Shown here: piece by piece, positions 1 through 11,899 of the stretch | Numbering within the stretch: position 1 is the stretch's first letter | Layout of the letters: the number at the start of each line of letters is the position of its first letter | Source: Simplicillium sp. C3G150-2 | Lineage: Eukaryota; Ascomycota; Sordariomycetes; Hypocreales; Cordycipitaceae | Reading direction: 5' to 3' | Assembly (NCBI GenBank): GCA_022702485.1 | Contig: JAJIYY010000002.1 | Span: 2,046,001-2,110,000 of the forward strand | DNA: 64,000 bases | Notes under the pieces: generated by a model | What the model was told of the DNA's origin: nothing | The model's input: the letters and a program-made list of their open reading frames with translations, nothing else | The model's database searches: none | Position numbers and translations under genes: made by a program

Positions 1-1491
1 GTTGCACATGAGACCGGCGAAAATGGGACCGGGAATACCGCTGACGTTGGTCAGAGCATAGTTGCGCCAGTTTTCGTAGTTAGATCGGTTAAACGAGGTA
101 CCTTTGCTCTCCAAGTAGTTGCTAGAAACGTTTTAGAATGATTTCCACAAGAGCATGAGCACGAAAACTTACGGAAGGAAGACGTAGAACAGCGGGTATG
201 CAAGTCCAATAAGCATCCATGAGAACCAGATGAGTCCCGTCGAGATACCAATGGTCCTCGTGGCGAATAGACCACGGAAATGGGACAAGCTCTCATGCAG
301 AGAAAAGCGTCCCTTGCCTTCGGCCGATCGAATGGTGCCACATGCTTCGAGCTTTTGCAGCGTCAAGGAGCAAGGGCGGTTGTACTTGGTAGCGAGCTCC
401 TGCAGAGTTTCCACAACTTTGGCGTCTTCACCCGTGCTGAGCAGATACTTGGGCGTCTCCTTGAGCTTAATGATGGTGATTCGAAGGATGGACATGACCA
501 AGACGAGGGCGCCTCCGGTAAACAGCGAATATCTCCATCCCCAGTTATCGGCCTTGCGACACGGCACCTCATCTCCACAGTTCCACTTGGCAGGAGACAG
601 GAAGCCCCAGGCAATGAAGCCGGTGATGGCTTGACCGAGACCCCACCAGGCGGCCATGAAGGTGACTACCCATTGGTGCTTGCCGGGGAGGTATTCGAGG
701 AAGACGGTGGTGTCGAGGACGAGGTTGCCGCCGCCACCAAAGGCCAGCAGCGCAATGAAAAAGGCGAGACTGGGCCAGTTGGGCATGGCACCAGCGACAA
801 TGCAGGCGACGGAGCAAATGAAGAGCGAGACGTTAAACGCATACTTGCGACCAATGACGTCGGCGCCGAAACCCCAGAAGAGCGCACCCGTCAACATTCC
901 CACGTACACGGCGATGGTCAGAGCGTTCTTGTAGCCGTGGGAGCCAAATTCCTTGTAGGCTGGTCCGGCAACAACAGACTGAAAGAGGAGGATGAGCGAA
1001 TCGACAGCATAGCTATTTTCTGAGTCAGTTTTATCCCTAGTTTGCAATGCGACACCTCGGAGGTCAAACTTACCCGAATCCGTTGAGGAAAAAGAGCTTC
1101 AGGTGGTAATTCGTCCAGCCAATCTCATCAATGGCCTTTTTGCACAAATCCGTGTTAGCAATCAATACCCATAAAATCACCATACGTCACCGATGGTCCT
1201 CAATTCGATCGCACAGGGGTGTGTGTTTCGGTCCGGAATGGGGGAAGTAGCTAGGGTCAGCCATTCACTCACGTTATTCACCAAATGCATTTTCATGTTC
1301 AGCGCAGGGTCGAGATCCTCCATGTCGAGGATGTCCTGGCCACTGCTCAGCGAGATATCATCGCCAAGCGCATTCTCGGCTCCATCGAGCTGGCCCTTGG
1401 CCTTGGACTGTTCATCCCTGTAGGCAGGAGGAGGATCGTCAGCCCTTGTCGCATCGGGGGCGACGCGGACGTCGTCGTTGTCTTTGGTCAT
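1..1491 (-). CDS. MFS transporter of the SV2/SVOP-like sugar-transporter type, 3' part missing
   Basis: The coding sequence starts at the ATG at 1491-1489 and runs off the left edge. Exons, read on the minus strand: 1491-1274 (donor after LVNN), 1135-1074, 1012-173 and 121-1; the joins close in frame. The N-terminal ~70 residues are acidic and cytosolic. From exon 2 on there is the membrane core, with the helix 1 entry NGFGYAVDSLILL, the loop 2-3 signature GFGADVIGRKYAF typical of the major facilitator superfamily, and further helices such as WSLAFFIALLAFGGGGNLV-like segments (Trp may vary by one position) and an N-glycosylatable extracellular loop. About six to eight helices are present, so the C-terminal half lies outside the window. 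MFS proteins of this group move sugars, organic acids or phosphate across the plasma membrane; the substrate cannot be read from the sequence. Family call is confident, substrate unknown. Confidence 0.85.
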
Positions 1492-3455
1492 TGTGTCTGC
1501 TACAATACACGAGATTGCGTTGTATTCCGGGAAGAGTAGGTGGTCAAGAAGGCTTGCCGTCCGCGGGGGGGGGGGGGGGGGGAGAGAAGTCGAAAAGAAA
1601 AGGGTATCACTGAAGAATAACGCTGCTGAAGAAAATGAAGTAGACTACAGGTAGCCGTCGATGCGGTTGGACTCAGTCAAGCGCAAAAGCGAGAGCAAGA
1701 AGTCAATGGATCGTAATGTCGCTCTGTCGAAGGTACGGAGAGGGAAGGAGGTTGCAAACGAAAATGTGCACAACGAAGCAAAGAGACAGGCACTTGCAGC
1801 GCAGAAGAGGAGAGGAAACGCGATTCTTAGAAAACGAGGCTCTGCGGTGTTGTCATGTAGCCGTGCTGAAGCTTGAACTGTAGTCAAACAGTCGCAACTT
1901 GAAGAAATGGCACGACAAGACAGAAAGACAAGATGACGGAAGTAAGTGAGCACGAGACAGGTGGAGGCGAGGGACAGCGAGGGTATTTAATTGCGACGAT
2001 CGAAGAAATGACAAGAAACCCGTTTGTCGGTGACATGCGAGCGAGAGAGCTAGCGTGGGCAGGCAACTTTGTTGACCTGGTCTTGGGTCTTGGTCCGTCC
2101 TTGGGGGGGCCTTTGGAGCGCGCGACCAGTAATGGTGAGGATGATGGGATTGTGGTGGAGGGGCCGGATGGGGGGAGAGCGACGCTAGAGGGGAATTTGG
2201 GGAGCTAGTGAACGGAGCTAGTGGTGTGGGGGGGGTACCTGCAAGACACTCTTTTAACACTAAAGCCTGCTGACAGCGCTGTTATCCTCTGTAAATTACA
2301 GCGCAATTGGCCACTGTAGACCACTGAGCAGCCTCTAAAACGGGGTCGCCATGCCCGTCCAAGACCACTGCGCTGAACCCACCTGGGCCACCGTACTAAA
2401 CGGCGTCAGCAGGGGCACCCCGTGTCGCCCACCGCACGCTCTGATAGGCTCTTTTTCGCTGCATTTTTACCTACGAGTCGTCTCATTTCGCTTTTTTTTT
2501 AGCTTCAAGCCTCTGTGGATTTCGGTCAATTTTGCAGTGAATTTTGCCTTTTTTGACCTTGACACATTCACATGTTTTTCTTCTTCACACGTGGGAAGTT
2601 ACCATCAATGGACAGGACAGAGCTGGACCCTTTGACTTGTACTACTAGTTTTCTCAACAAACCTTGAATCAACGCCAAAGAAAAAAAATTAAATAAATTG
2701 GCTTGACTACAAGTCCAGTCTTCCATTGAACGTCATAAGCAGCCACCAGATGTGCATCTCTAGCTCGGCTTAATGTCGTCACCGCGCATGGGTCACGGCT
2801 TGCTGTGGCTTCCCACAAAGTTGCTGCGCCAATCGCCGCCAGCCAATTGCACATCTCAATCCCGGCCTTTTACACTTTCTCGGCGTCTCTGTCTCTCTGT
2901 GGAATTCTGCCTTTTTCCGATTTCCGCGTAACACTCAGATTGCGGTCAGTCGGGACTTTTTGGTGGATTTGCCCGGACAGCGCACCATGCTTGTTGCTCA
3001 ACAGCGGTACATCGGTTGTGCCTATTTACCCTAGATAGCCTTGCAGTGAAAATCGGATGCAACAGCACACTCAATTGGTGGTTTTTGAGGCTCAAAAAAA
3101 AGTGACAAGACTGTATTCTGCTTGTAGATTTGAAATCTAATTTTTATTTCCAACAGTCTCGACTGTAGCAATGGAGAGAAATTGTCAAAGCAGAACATAG
3201 CCTGCGTCAAATGACGAGGCTGTGGCACGCAGGGATATAAGCAATTACCCCGACTTGACAAGAGAAAAACAAGACAAGCCCGGTACACTAATAATGCTGT
3301 CGCAAAATAAGCACAATCCTTGTCCACACATACACGGACCAATTCACTCCCACTTGTAACAAAAAAAAAAAAAAAAAAACAATACTCGCAAAAACTCAAC
3401 GAGATATCGCTTTCAGCTTTTGCGCATCGCAGAATATCAAAAAGGCAAAAAGAAA
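1492..3455. other. Intergenic region: transporter leader and gene-free DNA
   Basis: This stretch holds the upstream region of the MFS gene, purine-rich on the plus strand up to about 2,230 (pyrimidine-rich leader on the coding strand), with a G18 homopolymer. The part from 2,260 to 3,455 has no credible gene on either strand. It contains CCAAT-like motifs near 2,825-2,845 and a run of 19 A at 3,361-3,379. I see nothing else in it. Confidence 0.6.
1565..1582. repeat. G18 homopolymer
   Basis: Eighteen consecutive G residues in the leader of the MFS transporter. A second run of exactly eighteen G lies at 44,076-44,093. Long G runs are unstable and hard to sequence, so the exact length is uncertain. 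Confidence 0.9.
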
Positions 3456-3526
3456 GGTCACGGTGGGGATCGAACCCACAATCTTCTGGTTCGTAGCCAG
3501 ACGCCTTGCCATTTGGCCACGCGACC
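3456..3526 (-). tRNA. tRNA-Arg (anticodon ACG), copy 1
   Basis: On the minus strand a 71-nt cloverleaf can be drawn: acceptor GGTCGCG pairing with CGTGACC (one G-U pair), anticodon stem TCTGG/CCAGA around the 7-nt loop CTACGAA, giving anticodon ACG (A34 would become inosine and read CGU, CGC, CGA), T arm GTGGG/CCCAC with the invariant TTCGATC loop. No intron. A T-run follows the 3' end on the minus strand (A-run at 3447-3451 on plus), as expected for RNA polymerase III termination. The gene is identical in sequence to the copies at 4544 and 4741. Confidence 0.95.
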
Positions 3527-4543
3527 GCTTCTGATTGATGAGAGTTGGAGCGTTATTTTCTATTATCAAGGTCGTTCACAGACCGGCAGGTCTAGGCCAG
3601 GCTGCCCATGGCAGAAACAAGAGCAAAATTTCCATCATCCATTTCCCGGCCGCACCATCAGAGACTTCTGTATCATTTTGACATAATAAATCTGCATTGA
3701 AATACTTGAAATGATATATAGTAGTCGTAACAGTGATTTATCATTCATACCTGCTCTATACCACCGCGAAAGCACCTCTAGCACTATAGCTTGTCTGCAT
3801 GCAATTCTTAAAATCGTTGCTATCACACAAACTGACAAAAGAAAGGTTCAATAGCTTCTATGGCTGATCAGAATAACTGCTGTTTGGTAGTAGTTAAATA
3901 AAGATATAATACTATGAGAATTTCAATTGAACACATCCTATACATATCTGTATGCTAGACACTCTACTGCCGGTATCTGGCAGTAGCCACCAAAGTAAAG
4001 AGCCGTAGTGTGCGTATCTCTAAACAATACGTGTGATTCGAAGCTATATTCATTCTGGCACACATGGGAGCAAACACATTATTTTCTATTAAACTCTTCG
4101 GATCATTGACAAGATGATCAAGAGCTTTAATAATGAACCAGTTCAGTTGTAATACAGCTTCAATACTGAAAACCTCAACAGAGGCATGTAAAAATTTGCT
4201 CGACTCCATCTACCACCTCAACCCAATACCACAGAACAGGGCTTGGTAACTCACCAAAGCCAATTACGCCAAAAGAGATTCAGTGAATAAAGGGACAGTT
4301 AAAACCAGAATAAAAACACAAAAGTCACAGCAACTACAGAAACTTTCCTCATCACTCTCACAAAAGTAAACCCCACCATCACCGTTAACATCACAACGGC
4401 TATCAAAAGATTACCGAAGCCTCACATTGCTCATACCAGCCACGAAAGATAACTGTGATCCACGTCCAGCACACCGCACACCAATGCAACATCAAAGCCA
4501 CATCAACAGCACATCACCAGAGTCAAAAAGTGCAAAAAAAGAA
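3527..4543. other. AT-rich gene-free spacer between tRNA copies
   Basis: No reading frame with family features, signal peptide or splice pattern is visible. The section from about 3,660 to 4,230 is AT-rich with many short TA-containing words, consistent with old repeat-derived or degenerate DNA; the source element cannot be identified from what remains. Confidence 0.5.
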
Positions 4544-4614
4544 GGTCACGGTGGGGATCGAACCCACAATCTTCTGGTTCGTAGCCAGACGCCTTGCCAT
4601 TTGGCCACGCGACC
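4544..4614 (-). tRNA. tRNA-Arg (anticodon ACG), copy 2
   Basis: Identical 71-nt cloverleaf to the copy at 3456, with loop CTACGAA and anticodon ACG. On the minus strand the 3' end is followed after CC-T-T-C by seven T (A-run at 4534-4540 on plus), a good polymerase III terminator. Its upstream flank (plus 4,612-4,680) resembles that of copies 1 and 3, so the duplication included flanking DNA. Confidence 0.95.
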
Positions 4615-4740
4615 GTTCTATTTGATGAAAATTGGGCGAGCTTATTTTCGATTCTGTGCGAGGTCTCTCGAGTCAATCCACTGGCCAAAAAAAAAAATTG
4701 CGTGCTATGGTGGTGAAGTTCGTCAAAAATGCAAAAAAAA

Positions 4741-4811
4741 GGTCACGGTGGGGATCGAACCCACAATCTTCTGGTTCGTAGCCAGACGCCTTGCCATTTG
4801 GCCACGCGACC
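4741..4811 (-). tRNA. tRNA-Arg (anticodon ACG), copy 3
   Basis: Third identical 71-nt tRNA-Arg(ACG), 126 nt from copy 2. The 3' end abuts an eight-T run on the minus strand. The immediate upstream flank (a TTCTATTTG-like word just right of position 4811) is shared with copy 2, supporting local tandem duplication. Confidence 0.95.
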
Positions 4812-5375
4812 CGTTTCTATTTGTTGAAAATCAGAGGTTTATCTGTTACTATGAAGTCTTGACTCTTTCGGGTGGAGGTCGGGAAGTCACTGAGGGGAGT
4901 GTCACTCATGGTGGTGGGGATTGGAGCAAGGAACGGACTTTCCAACATGATCGTGCAATCCTGAAAAAAAAATATCTAGGTGATAAATGTTGTGTTTTAA
5001 AAAGCAGCCACCAGTTTCTAATTTCTCATATTAAAACGGAGGGCCTGTTAGCTCTACAACTGGCCATGGAATTGGAACTAGAGGGCTCTAGGTGCAGGCA
5101 ATGGGTGCCTGAGCAGAAGGCACAGCAGGGACCAGAGGGCCTGCATTACAGGGCGTGACCCACTGAAGCGCACCACCTCAGCACTCTGTAGCGCTGCCTT
5201 GCACACCTAGGTAGCTAGCTCCCAGTGAGCTAACTCAACAACGCCGCATCACCATCGTCATAGGCTCCAAGCTCCCCAACCCGCTCTTGTCAACAACAAC
5301 GCTGCGCCAACGAGACAGGGCAGACCGCCTATCTGCCGCCGACTGTAAATATAGAATGACCTTACGACAATAGCC
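4812..5375. other. Spacer and vps18 promoter
   Basis: No gene seen. An apparently open plus-strand frame crosses this area only because it runs through the tRNA genes. The last 150 bases before 5376 are the presumed vps18 promoter and leader. The section 5,040-5,230 contains short words (CTGCATTACAGGG, CACTCTGTAGCG) resembling the CTGTA-rich repeats at 17.5-18.1 kb. Confidence 0.5.
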
Positions 5376-8300
5376 ATGGACTTCAACGCGAACGATGGAT
5401 TCGTTGCCAGCAACGGCGCGCCAGCCCTCGACGACAGCGACGTGCCCATCTTCAATGTCGTGCCCGTCAACCTCCAGTTCTCCCTGACGGCAGACTTTGT
5501 CGCGTCGCAGGTAGCAAATGACGTGTTGGTTTTGGCACTATCAAATGGACGCATTATGCGCATCGACCTGGAACGACCACAGGACATTGACGGTACGCCG
5601 CCGCGAGTCGACATAGCACCACTACGCAAAGACTAACCAGCTTCCCAGACATCGACCTGCCCAAGAAGCCTTCCGAAACTGGCGTCATCGTGCGCATGTT
5701 CCTCGATCCGACTGCGTCTCATCTCATCATCTGCACATCGCTTGGCGAAAACTACTACCTCCACACACAATCCCGAACCCCGCGAGCTCTCGGACGACTG
5801 CGAGGTGTCTCGATTGAAAGTATCGCCTGGAACCCCTCACTACCAACCGCGTCGACAAGAGAGATCCTGATTGGTGCCTCGGATGGCAATATTTACGAAG
5901 CATTTATCGAAACCTCCAATGAATTTTACAGGAAGGAAGTGAAGCATCTGAAAAACCTCCACAGATTACCTGATGGCGCCATCACCGGTCTTTGGGTCGA
6001 CAACTTGAATGGCAAGTCTGACCTGCGCAGAGTTCTCATTGGAACGCAGTCCAGGCTATTTCATCTTACTGGACGAGTTGGGCAGGGCAACGACGGCAGC
6101 GGCTCAGTGTACACACGGTTATTCGAATCCGAAACCCCAATTATACACGAATTGTCTCGAACGTCGTCTACCTTGGCGTCTGGACTGGTCGTGTCACCAG
6201 ATGTTCCCGATCGCGATCCCTACGATGAAGATATACCTGATAAAGCATACGCCTGGCTGTCATCTCAAGGAGTGTTTCACGGCAAATTGCTATCTACTCC
6301 CACAGATACGAAGCTGGGCTCTAAAGTCTTGAACGAGTCAAAGATGATCCCTCAATCACAAATAGTTTCAAGCGATACCACGGCACAGCGAAAATCAACG
6401 ACAGCAGCCATCGAAGATATTGCGTTGACACAATGGCATATCCTGAGTTTGGTGGGAGGCAGAGTGATCGCGACTAACCGACTGACCGGCAAGGTTGTTT
6501 CTGAGCATGATGTACTTGGAGCAGGACAGCAAACGCTGGGATTTTCGGTCGATCAGCAGAAGAATACAGTGTGGCTCTGTACCTCTAACGAAATTTACGA
6601 AATCGAAATCCACGACGAGGACCGCGACGTTTGGCAAATCATGATGAAGTCGCAGCAATTTGAACCAGCACTACAGCACGCACATACCCAGGGTCAACGG
6701 GAGACCGTTGCTGCATCATTTGGTGACTTTCTTGCGAAGAAGGGCAACTGGGACGAGGCAGCGACTTTGTACGCTCGCAGCAACAAGCCGTTTGAGGATA
6801 TTGCATTACAGCTTATTGATCACGATCAACCAGATGCACTGCGACACTTTCTCCTCACCAAGTTATCTGTCACAAAGAAGCCATACGTGATGCAACGAAT
6901 CATGATTGCCAGCTGGCTGGTGGAAGTGTTCATGTCCAAGTTAAATGCGCTCGACGATACCATCGTTACCCAGGCCGAGTTAACGGACGCATTAAACCCT
7001 GCAGAATCCAAGTCGATGCTGGAGCGAGTGAGGAAAGAGTTCCAAGATTTTATCAACAAGCACAAGAATGACTTGGACCGCAAGACAGTTTACGATGTTA
7101 TCTCTAGCCACGGACGGGAGCAGGAACTCTTGTACTTTGCAAACGCTGTTAACGACTATAATTATGTTTTGTCATATTGGGTGCAACGGGAGAAATGGGT
7201 CGAGGTTTTGAACGTGCTGAAGAAACAAACCGATCCTGAGATCTTTTATAGATACAGCACAGTACTATTGACGAATGCGCCAGTTGGAGCGGTGGAAATC
7301 TTGATGCGCCACGCGAATCTCACGCCCAGGAAGCTCATTCCCGCTTTGCTGGACTACAACCGCGCATTCGCAAAGGAAGGCATTGCACAGAACCAGGCCA
7401 TTCGATACCTGAACTACGCCGTGCACCAGCTCCAGTCGAAAGACACCGCAATTCACAACACCTTAATTTCCATGTATGCGTCACATGAATCGCAGGAAGA
7501 GAAGGGTCTGCTCGACTACCTCCAAACGCAAGGCGACGAGCCCCATTACGACCCTGACTTTGCGCTCCGACAGTGTATTCAACACAAGCGAACACTGTCA
7601 TGTGTACATATCTACGAAAACATGGGACAATATCTCGAGGCGGTGGATCTGGCGCTTTCACATAACGAAAAGGACCTGGCCGCCCGCATCGCCGACAAAG
7701 CGATATCGAAGCCACAGCTACGCAAACGTCTCTGGCTAGCCATTGCACGGAAAGTCATTTCGCAGTCCCCCAGCATCAAAGAAGCGATTGAGTTTTTGAA
7801 ACAATGCGAGCTGCTCAAAATCGAGGACCTGATCCCCTTCTTCCCAGATTTTGTTGTCATTGACGACTTCCGAGAGGAAATTTGCCAAGCCCTTGAGGAT
7901 TACAGCCACAGCATTGACAATCTCAAAAAGGAAATGGACGAGTCTTCACTGACAGCGTCCAACATCAAACTGGATATTGCAGCACTGGACCAACGATACG
8001 CAATCGTCGAGCCTGGAGAGAAGTGCTACGTTTGCGGACTGCCGCTACTGAGCCGTCAATTTTTTGTCTTTCCCTGTCAGCACGCTTTCCACTCTGACTG
8101 TATGGGACGTAAAGTGTTGGAGCAGGCGGGAGTTGGTAAATCATCACGAATTAGGGAACTTCAATCACAGATTCACAAGGGAGTGGTTACGGGCGCAAAG
8201 AGGGATGCTATTGTCTCGGAGCTTGATTCATTAGTAGCATCAGCGTGGTAAGTGCATCCTCGGACATGATAAAAGGCTATGCTAACATGTAATAGTATTT

Positions 8301-8377
8301 TGTGCAGCGATTTTGCGATTAAGAGAATAGACGAGCCGTTTGTGGAGGTCGGTGAAGTGGATGAATGGGCGTTATAA
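5376..8377 (+). CDS. vps18: Vps18/Pep3, HOPS-CORVET class C core subunit (RING-finger)
   Basis: Exons 5376-5592, 5649-8247 and 8296-8377 give 965 residues, close to yeast Pep3 (918). The protein is a shared core subunit of the HOPS and CORVET tethering complexes, which drive fusion at late endosome and vacuole; it acts on the cytosolic face of these membranes. Seen in the sequence: an N-terminal beta-propeller region (about 1-400, with the Pep3/Vps18/deep-orange pattern GNIYEAFIET), an alpha-solenoid with clathrin-repeat-like helices (about 430-800), and a C-terminal RING. RING ligands include C865/C868, the CxHxFHxxC cluster in FPCQHAFHSDC, and a last CxxC (C939/C942) reached only through the small third exon, which confirms that splice. 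The first intron uses GGTACGCC as donor. The stop lies 50 bp from that of the proteolipid gene on the other strand. Confidence 0.95.
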
Positions 8378-8426
8378 GATATTTAATAATTAGAGTAAAT
8401 ATATCTATGTGTTACAAGATGAAAAA

Positions 8427-9265
8427 TTAAAGCTGGCAAGGATTGCCAACGGGCTTCGACTTGGTAAGCATAAGAATGGATACGACGACGCCATAGAGAC
8501 CCAGGACTTCGGAGAAGATGAGAATAAGTACCATGCCGGTGTATAGTCGGGGTTGTTGTGAGCTCGCCCGTACTGTGAATGTGTTAATGACATGGCTCAA
8601 AGTGACTGTGGAGGGTGCTCAAAGTGACTGTGGAGGGTGGTTGTTGAGAGTGGTGGTCAAGATGTGGTAGGAACATACCTCCTGCGTCGCCGACGACGCC
8701 AATGGCGAAGCCGGCTGCGAGACCGCATAGTCCAACGGCAATACCGGCGCCGAATTGGAGGAAGCCGGTGTGGAGAGGCATGATTTCGTCCAGGTCGCCG
8801 GACATGATGACGGCGCAGACGAGGCCGTAGATGGAGAGGATTTGGGCCATGACTGCGCAGAGGCTGGGGGCCAGGGTTAGTGATTCGTTTGAGACATTTA
8901 ATACAGTATTATGTTGGAGAAATTGTATGGAGAAATTGTATGGAGAAAGGGGTTGAATTGTAATGGCAGATCGAGGAGGTTCGGACGTACGTATTCTGCA
9001 TTAGCCTCTCTGGCCTATAGACACCAGATTGGAAGATTGCGCCGGAGGATTTGGCTGTGCCGTAGGATGCGCCGATGGTGGTGAGGACGATGGCGCATGC
9101 GCAGCCCATTGCGCCGAAGAAGCTCTGTTTGTGTTAGGGTTGATGGGTTGGTTGATGGAGGCAGCTGTTGACTTACAGAGTAGACGGGGCTGAGATGTTA
9201 GTATGGGTGGTGTAAGTGGTGGAGGGGACTTACCAGCGGTCATAGTCGATTTCAAAGGAGTTCAT
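8427..9265 (-). CDS. vma3: V-type H+-ATPase proteolipid subunit c (Vma3-like), divergent N-terminal half
   Basis: Five exons (9265-9234, 9189-9177, 9124-8991, 8863-8679, 8572-8427) give 169 residues. The second exon is only 13 nt. Subunit c forms the rotating membrane ring of the vacuolar proton pump. Four hydrophobic helices are visible. The C-terminal half is canonical: GLAAGFAIGVVGDAG, then SSQQPRL and helix 4 LILIFSEVLGLYG with the essential glutamate. The start MNSFEIDYDRCPVY resembles Vma3 rather than Vma11. The first half is unusual: the usual GTAKSGxGI is replaced by GTAKSSGAIFQSGVYRPER, and the end of helix 2 also differs from the family. It could be a fast-evolving vma3 or a second, specialised proteolipid gene. 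It converges on vps18, with 50 bp between the stops. Confidence 0.88.
8595..8638. repeat. Perfect 22-bp tandem duplication inside a vma3 intron
   Basis: The 22-nt unit GCTCAAAGTGACTGTGGAGG-GT occurs at 8595-8616 and again at 8617-8638, both inside the last intron of the proteolipid gene, so the coding sequence is unaffected. Identity of the copies suggests a recent slippage event. Confidence 0.95.
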
Positions 9266-11899
9266 TTTGGCGGAGTGAACTCAATGGAGATGCTTAGTTT
9301 AGAGCATAATGATGAGAGGTATATTGAATAAAGTTGAGTTGACTTGCGTTGAGGCAGACGCCAATTGATACGACCTGGCTGAAGTTATGTCGGTGCCTGA
9401 TTGGTGTACGTCACGGGGGGGATGAGCAGCCACACGACGGCTGGGACTGCATACGAGATATGGTGTGCTGAGATGAGATGGCATGCATTTGAGATGGATG
9501 TTGAATTTGGATATGATGAACGTCAGGTTTGTGGATTCTCATGGTGGTCGGTGGTGGTTATGATTGTGACAGACTGAATTGGAGAAGTGCAGTGTTAGCA
9601 CATACTCAACTCATATTTAGCCTGTAATATATCATGGTGTAATTGATGATAATTCAATTGATTTTTGAAGAGTGATTTTTAAATTTTTGATCAATTTATG
9701 TCTGTTGTTCTGCTGTTTGCTTTCAAAGGATTATGGTGCTGTGCGTTTGTTGCCCTCTGGCTCTGTTCATGTGTGTTAGGCAACAGTATTGAGGCCAGGG
9801 CATGGAAACGGCACTCTTCAGAAAATAAAATAATTTATTCCAACAGTGAAATTGGACGATATTTCATCATTACGTTTCTTTAACATGTTTTTTTCAATCC
9901 CTTTATACATATTCAGGTGTTTTGGAGCACGAGAGCCAGCATTTAGTACCACTCCACGGCATGCATCTACACATGTACACCAAGAACAGCATATTTCCAC
10001 GCGCACAACGGACATGGCCGAAAGAAGTAGTCACGAGTCTTGAAATCAAAACGTCAAATGCAAGCGCTCTCGTGAATGCAGCGCGCCATGCGAACAAAGG
10101 CAACGGCCAATTCTGAAACGCGACCGAGACAACGACAGTCGGACTGTGTCAGGGAACCCGAGACACGACGAGGCAGCCGAAGCAGCCGAGTGGGAGCAGA
10201 CGAATCTCCCAAAATCGACAAGAAACAGGTTTGGAAAGATATCCACACGAGACCCTTGACGATGGCATTTCGATGAGGCCCGGAAGACTATACTGAATGT
10301 GGTGATGGGTGCCATGGATGGAGCAGAGATTCCGCGTATCAGGTCGTCTCAAGCAGCCATTGTTTAATGCAGAAAACATCAGCAAGTGCAAATTCAAGCG
10401 CTGGAGTCTGTTAGGAGAGGGCAATTCAAGCGCTATGTTTTATGAAATTCAAGCGACTTGGTTTTGAGCTCTATGGACGTGGTTGAGCAATGGACGTTGT
10501 TTTGATTCCAAAGGGATCAAGAGACTTTATTTACATCATACAGTCTTAAAACTGTCGCAGCCACAAGAGGCAGAGGCAGAGGAGTAAGCGCTGAGGCTCT
10601 CGCTTCATATTACTGGGTGTGGTAATTGAAGGCAACGAACTAAATAGATTTGCGGGAGTAATTGGTGAATATTATTACCGGAAGTGATGATGACGGGGTT
10701 TGTCTGCTCCATGTCATATGTGCAGTATACAGTACTGGTACTCCATCGAGTGCAGGCTGTGTAGATTGTACTGCAGAGTGTATAGTGGAGGTGAGGCCGC
10801 GTCATGCCCCGGCAGGTTTTGCTTGGCGGTGGGCGGCTAATTTGTCCTGAATTTTTTTCATGAGCTGTTTTGTTTTATTTTGTGAGTGCGAGCATGAACT
10901 TAAGCCACTTTGACTCTTCTGCTATTTGATTATTTAATTAATGTTGCTTGGTAGCAAGAATTGTCTGACTGTTTTGGTTTTGCAAAGTGTGGAGGCTCCT
11001 TCCCTGGTAATATACCGAAATGTGCCTGCCGTTCCTTCCCTGTACCTGTCGGGCCTCCGAGGCTGACAGACAGACCCCCCCAAGTGACATCAGTGGACAG
11101 CTGGGGACAATTGGTGGACAAGTGCAGACAATATGTGGACAACTGGTGGACAACTGGCTACTGACAGCCAATGATTTATTTTATTTTTATTTGAATGTTA
11201 GTCTCTGTCAGACTGATTTTTCTATTTTGGGCATTTCTGCTTTCTGCCTCGCCTCGCCTCTTTTTACTTCCGAGTCTGTCACTCTTTCTTACTCTTACTC
11301 TTTCTTACTGAGCCTCTTCCTTGGCTTCTTCCATCTTTCCTTTTCTTCCCTCGATTCCCCAACTCAGCCTCACTCATTCCTGTGATCCTTTTGCTTCCTG
11401 CTTCCTTTTTGTTTTCATTCTTATTTTATCCTCTCCTTCATCACGTAATATAGTACACTCCACAACCGTCCATACATACATATATCCATACGCTGCCACA
11501 TCTTCACCAATTACAAGCACCATCACCACCGCATCCTCAAATACGTAACCATCACGATACCGGATCATTCGGATACCCCCAATTGGAAAACCCATAAATA
11601 CAACATATCGAGTACCCTTCTCTTCTCAACCGTCACCCATAATTCACCCAAAACCACTTCACCCGCATCGCAATCTGCCGGGTGGCGCCCACGACTACGA
11701 ATCTCGCGCGTTACGCACTTCTTTATCCACTCGGATTTGACATGCCGTCCGCCTCCATCGTCCCTCCATAAAGATCGTCCATCCACCTACGATCTCCAAG
11801 ATCCAACGTCACATTTTCTCTCCTCTCGTCTTGGAATCCCCTCACAATTCATCTGATCACTTAACAAAATAATACCCTACAAGAGTGGTTGTGCACGTC
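9266..11899. other. 2.6-kb intergenic region between divergent genes
   Basis: No gene with recognisable features was found. The left part is the proteolipid promoter. Around 11,090-11,160 there is a cluster of GTGGACAA repeats (GTGGACAACTGG twice in tandem). A GTACAGTAC-like segment lies near 10,725-10,745. From about 11,210 to 11,890 the plus strand becomes pyrimidine-rich and forms the leader of the aspartyl protease gene. Confidence 0.55.
11210..11450 (+). promoter_or_regulatory. Pyrimidine-rich promoter/leader tract of the aspartyl protease gene
   Basis: About 240 bases of almost uninterrupted CT-rich sequence (repeated TCTTTCTTAC and CCTCGCCTC words) lie 450-690 bases before the protease start codon. 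Such tracts commonly precede transcription starts of well expressed genes in filamentous ascomycetes. The exact start site cannot be placed. Confidence 0.45.

Noticed and set aside
280..1023. Long plus-strand open frame antisense to the MFS transporter
   Set aside because: It mirrors the transporter exon on the other strand, has no domain, and the minus strand shows a complete MFS signature with good splice sites.
1853..2260. 135-codon minus-strand frame rich in Pro and Ser
   Set aside because: It lies in the purine/pyrimidine-skewed leader of the MFS gene; low-complexity composition explains the openness.
4427..5158. 243-codon plus-strand open frame
   Set aside because: It reads through two tRNA genes in antisense; the repeated peptide segments are translated tRNA, not protein.
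10930..11170. GTGGACAA repeats considered as transposon ends
   Set aside because: No inverted counterpart, target-site duplication or transposase is visible nearby.
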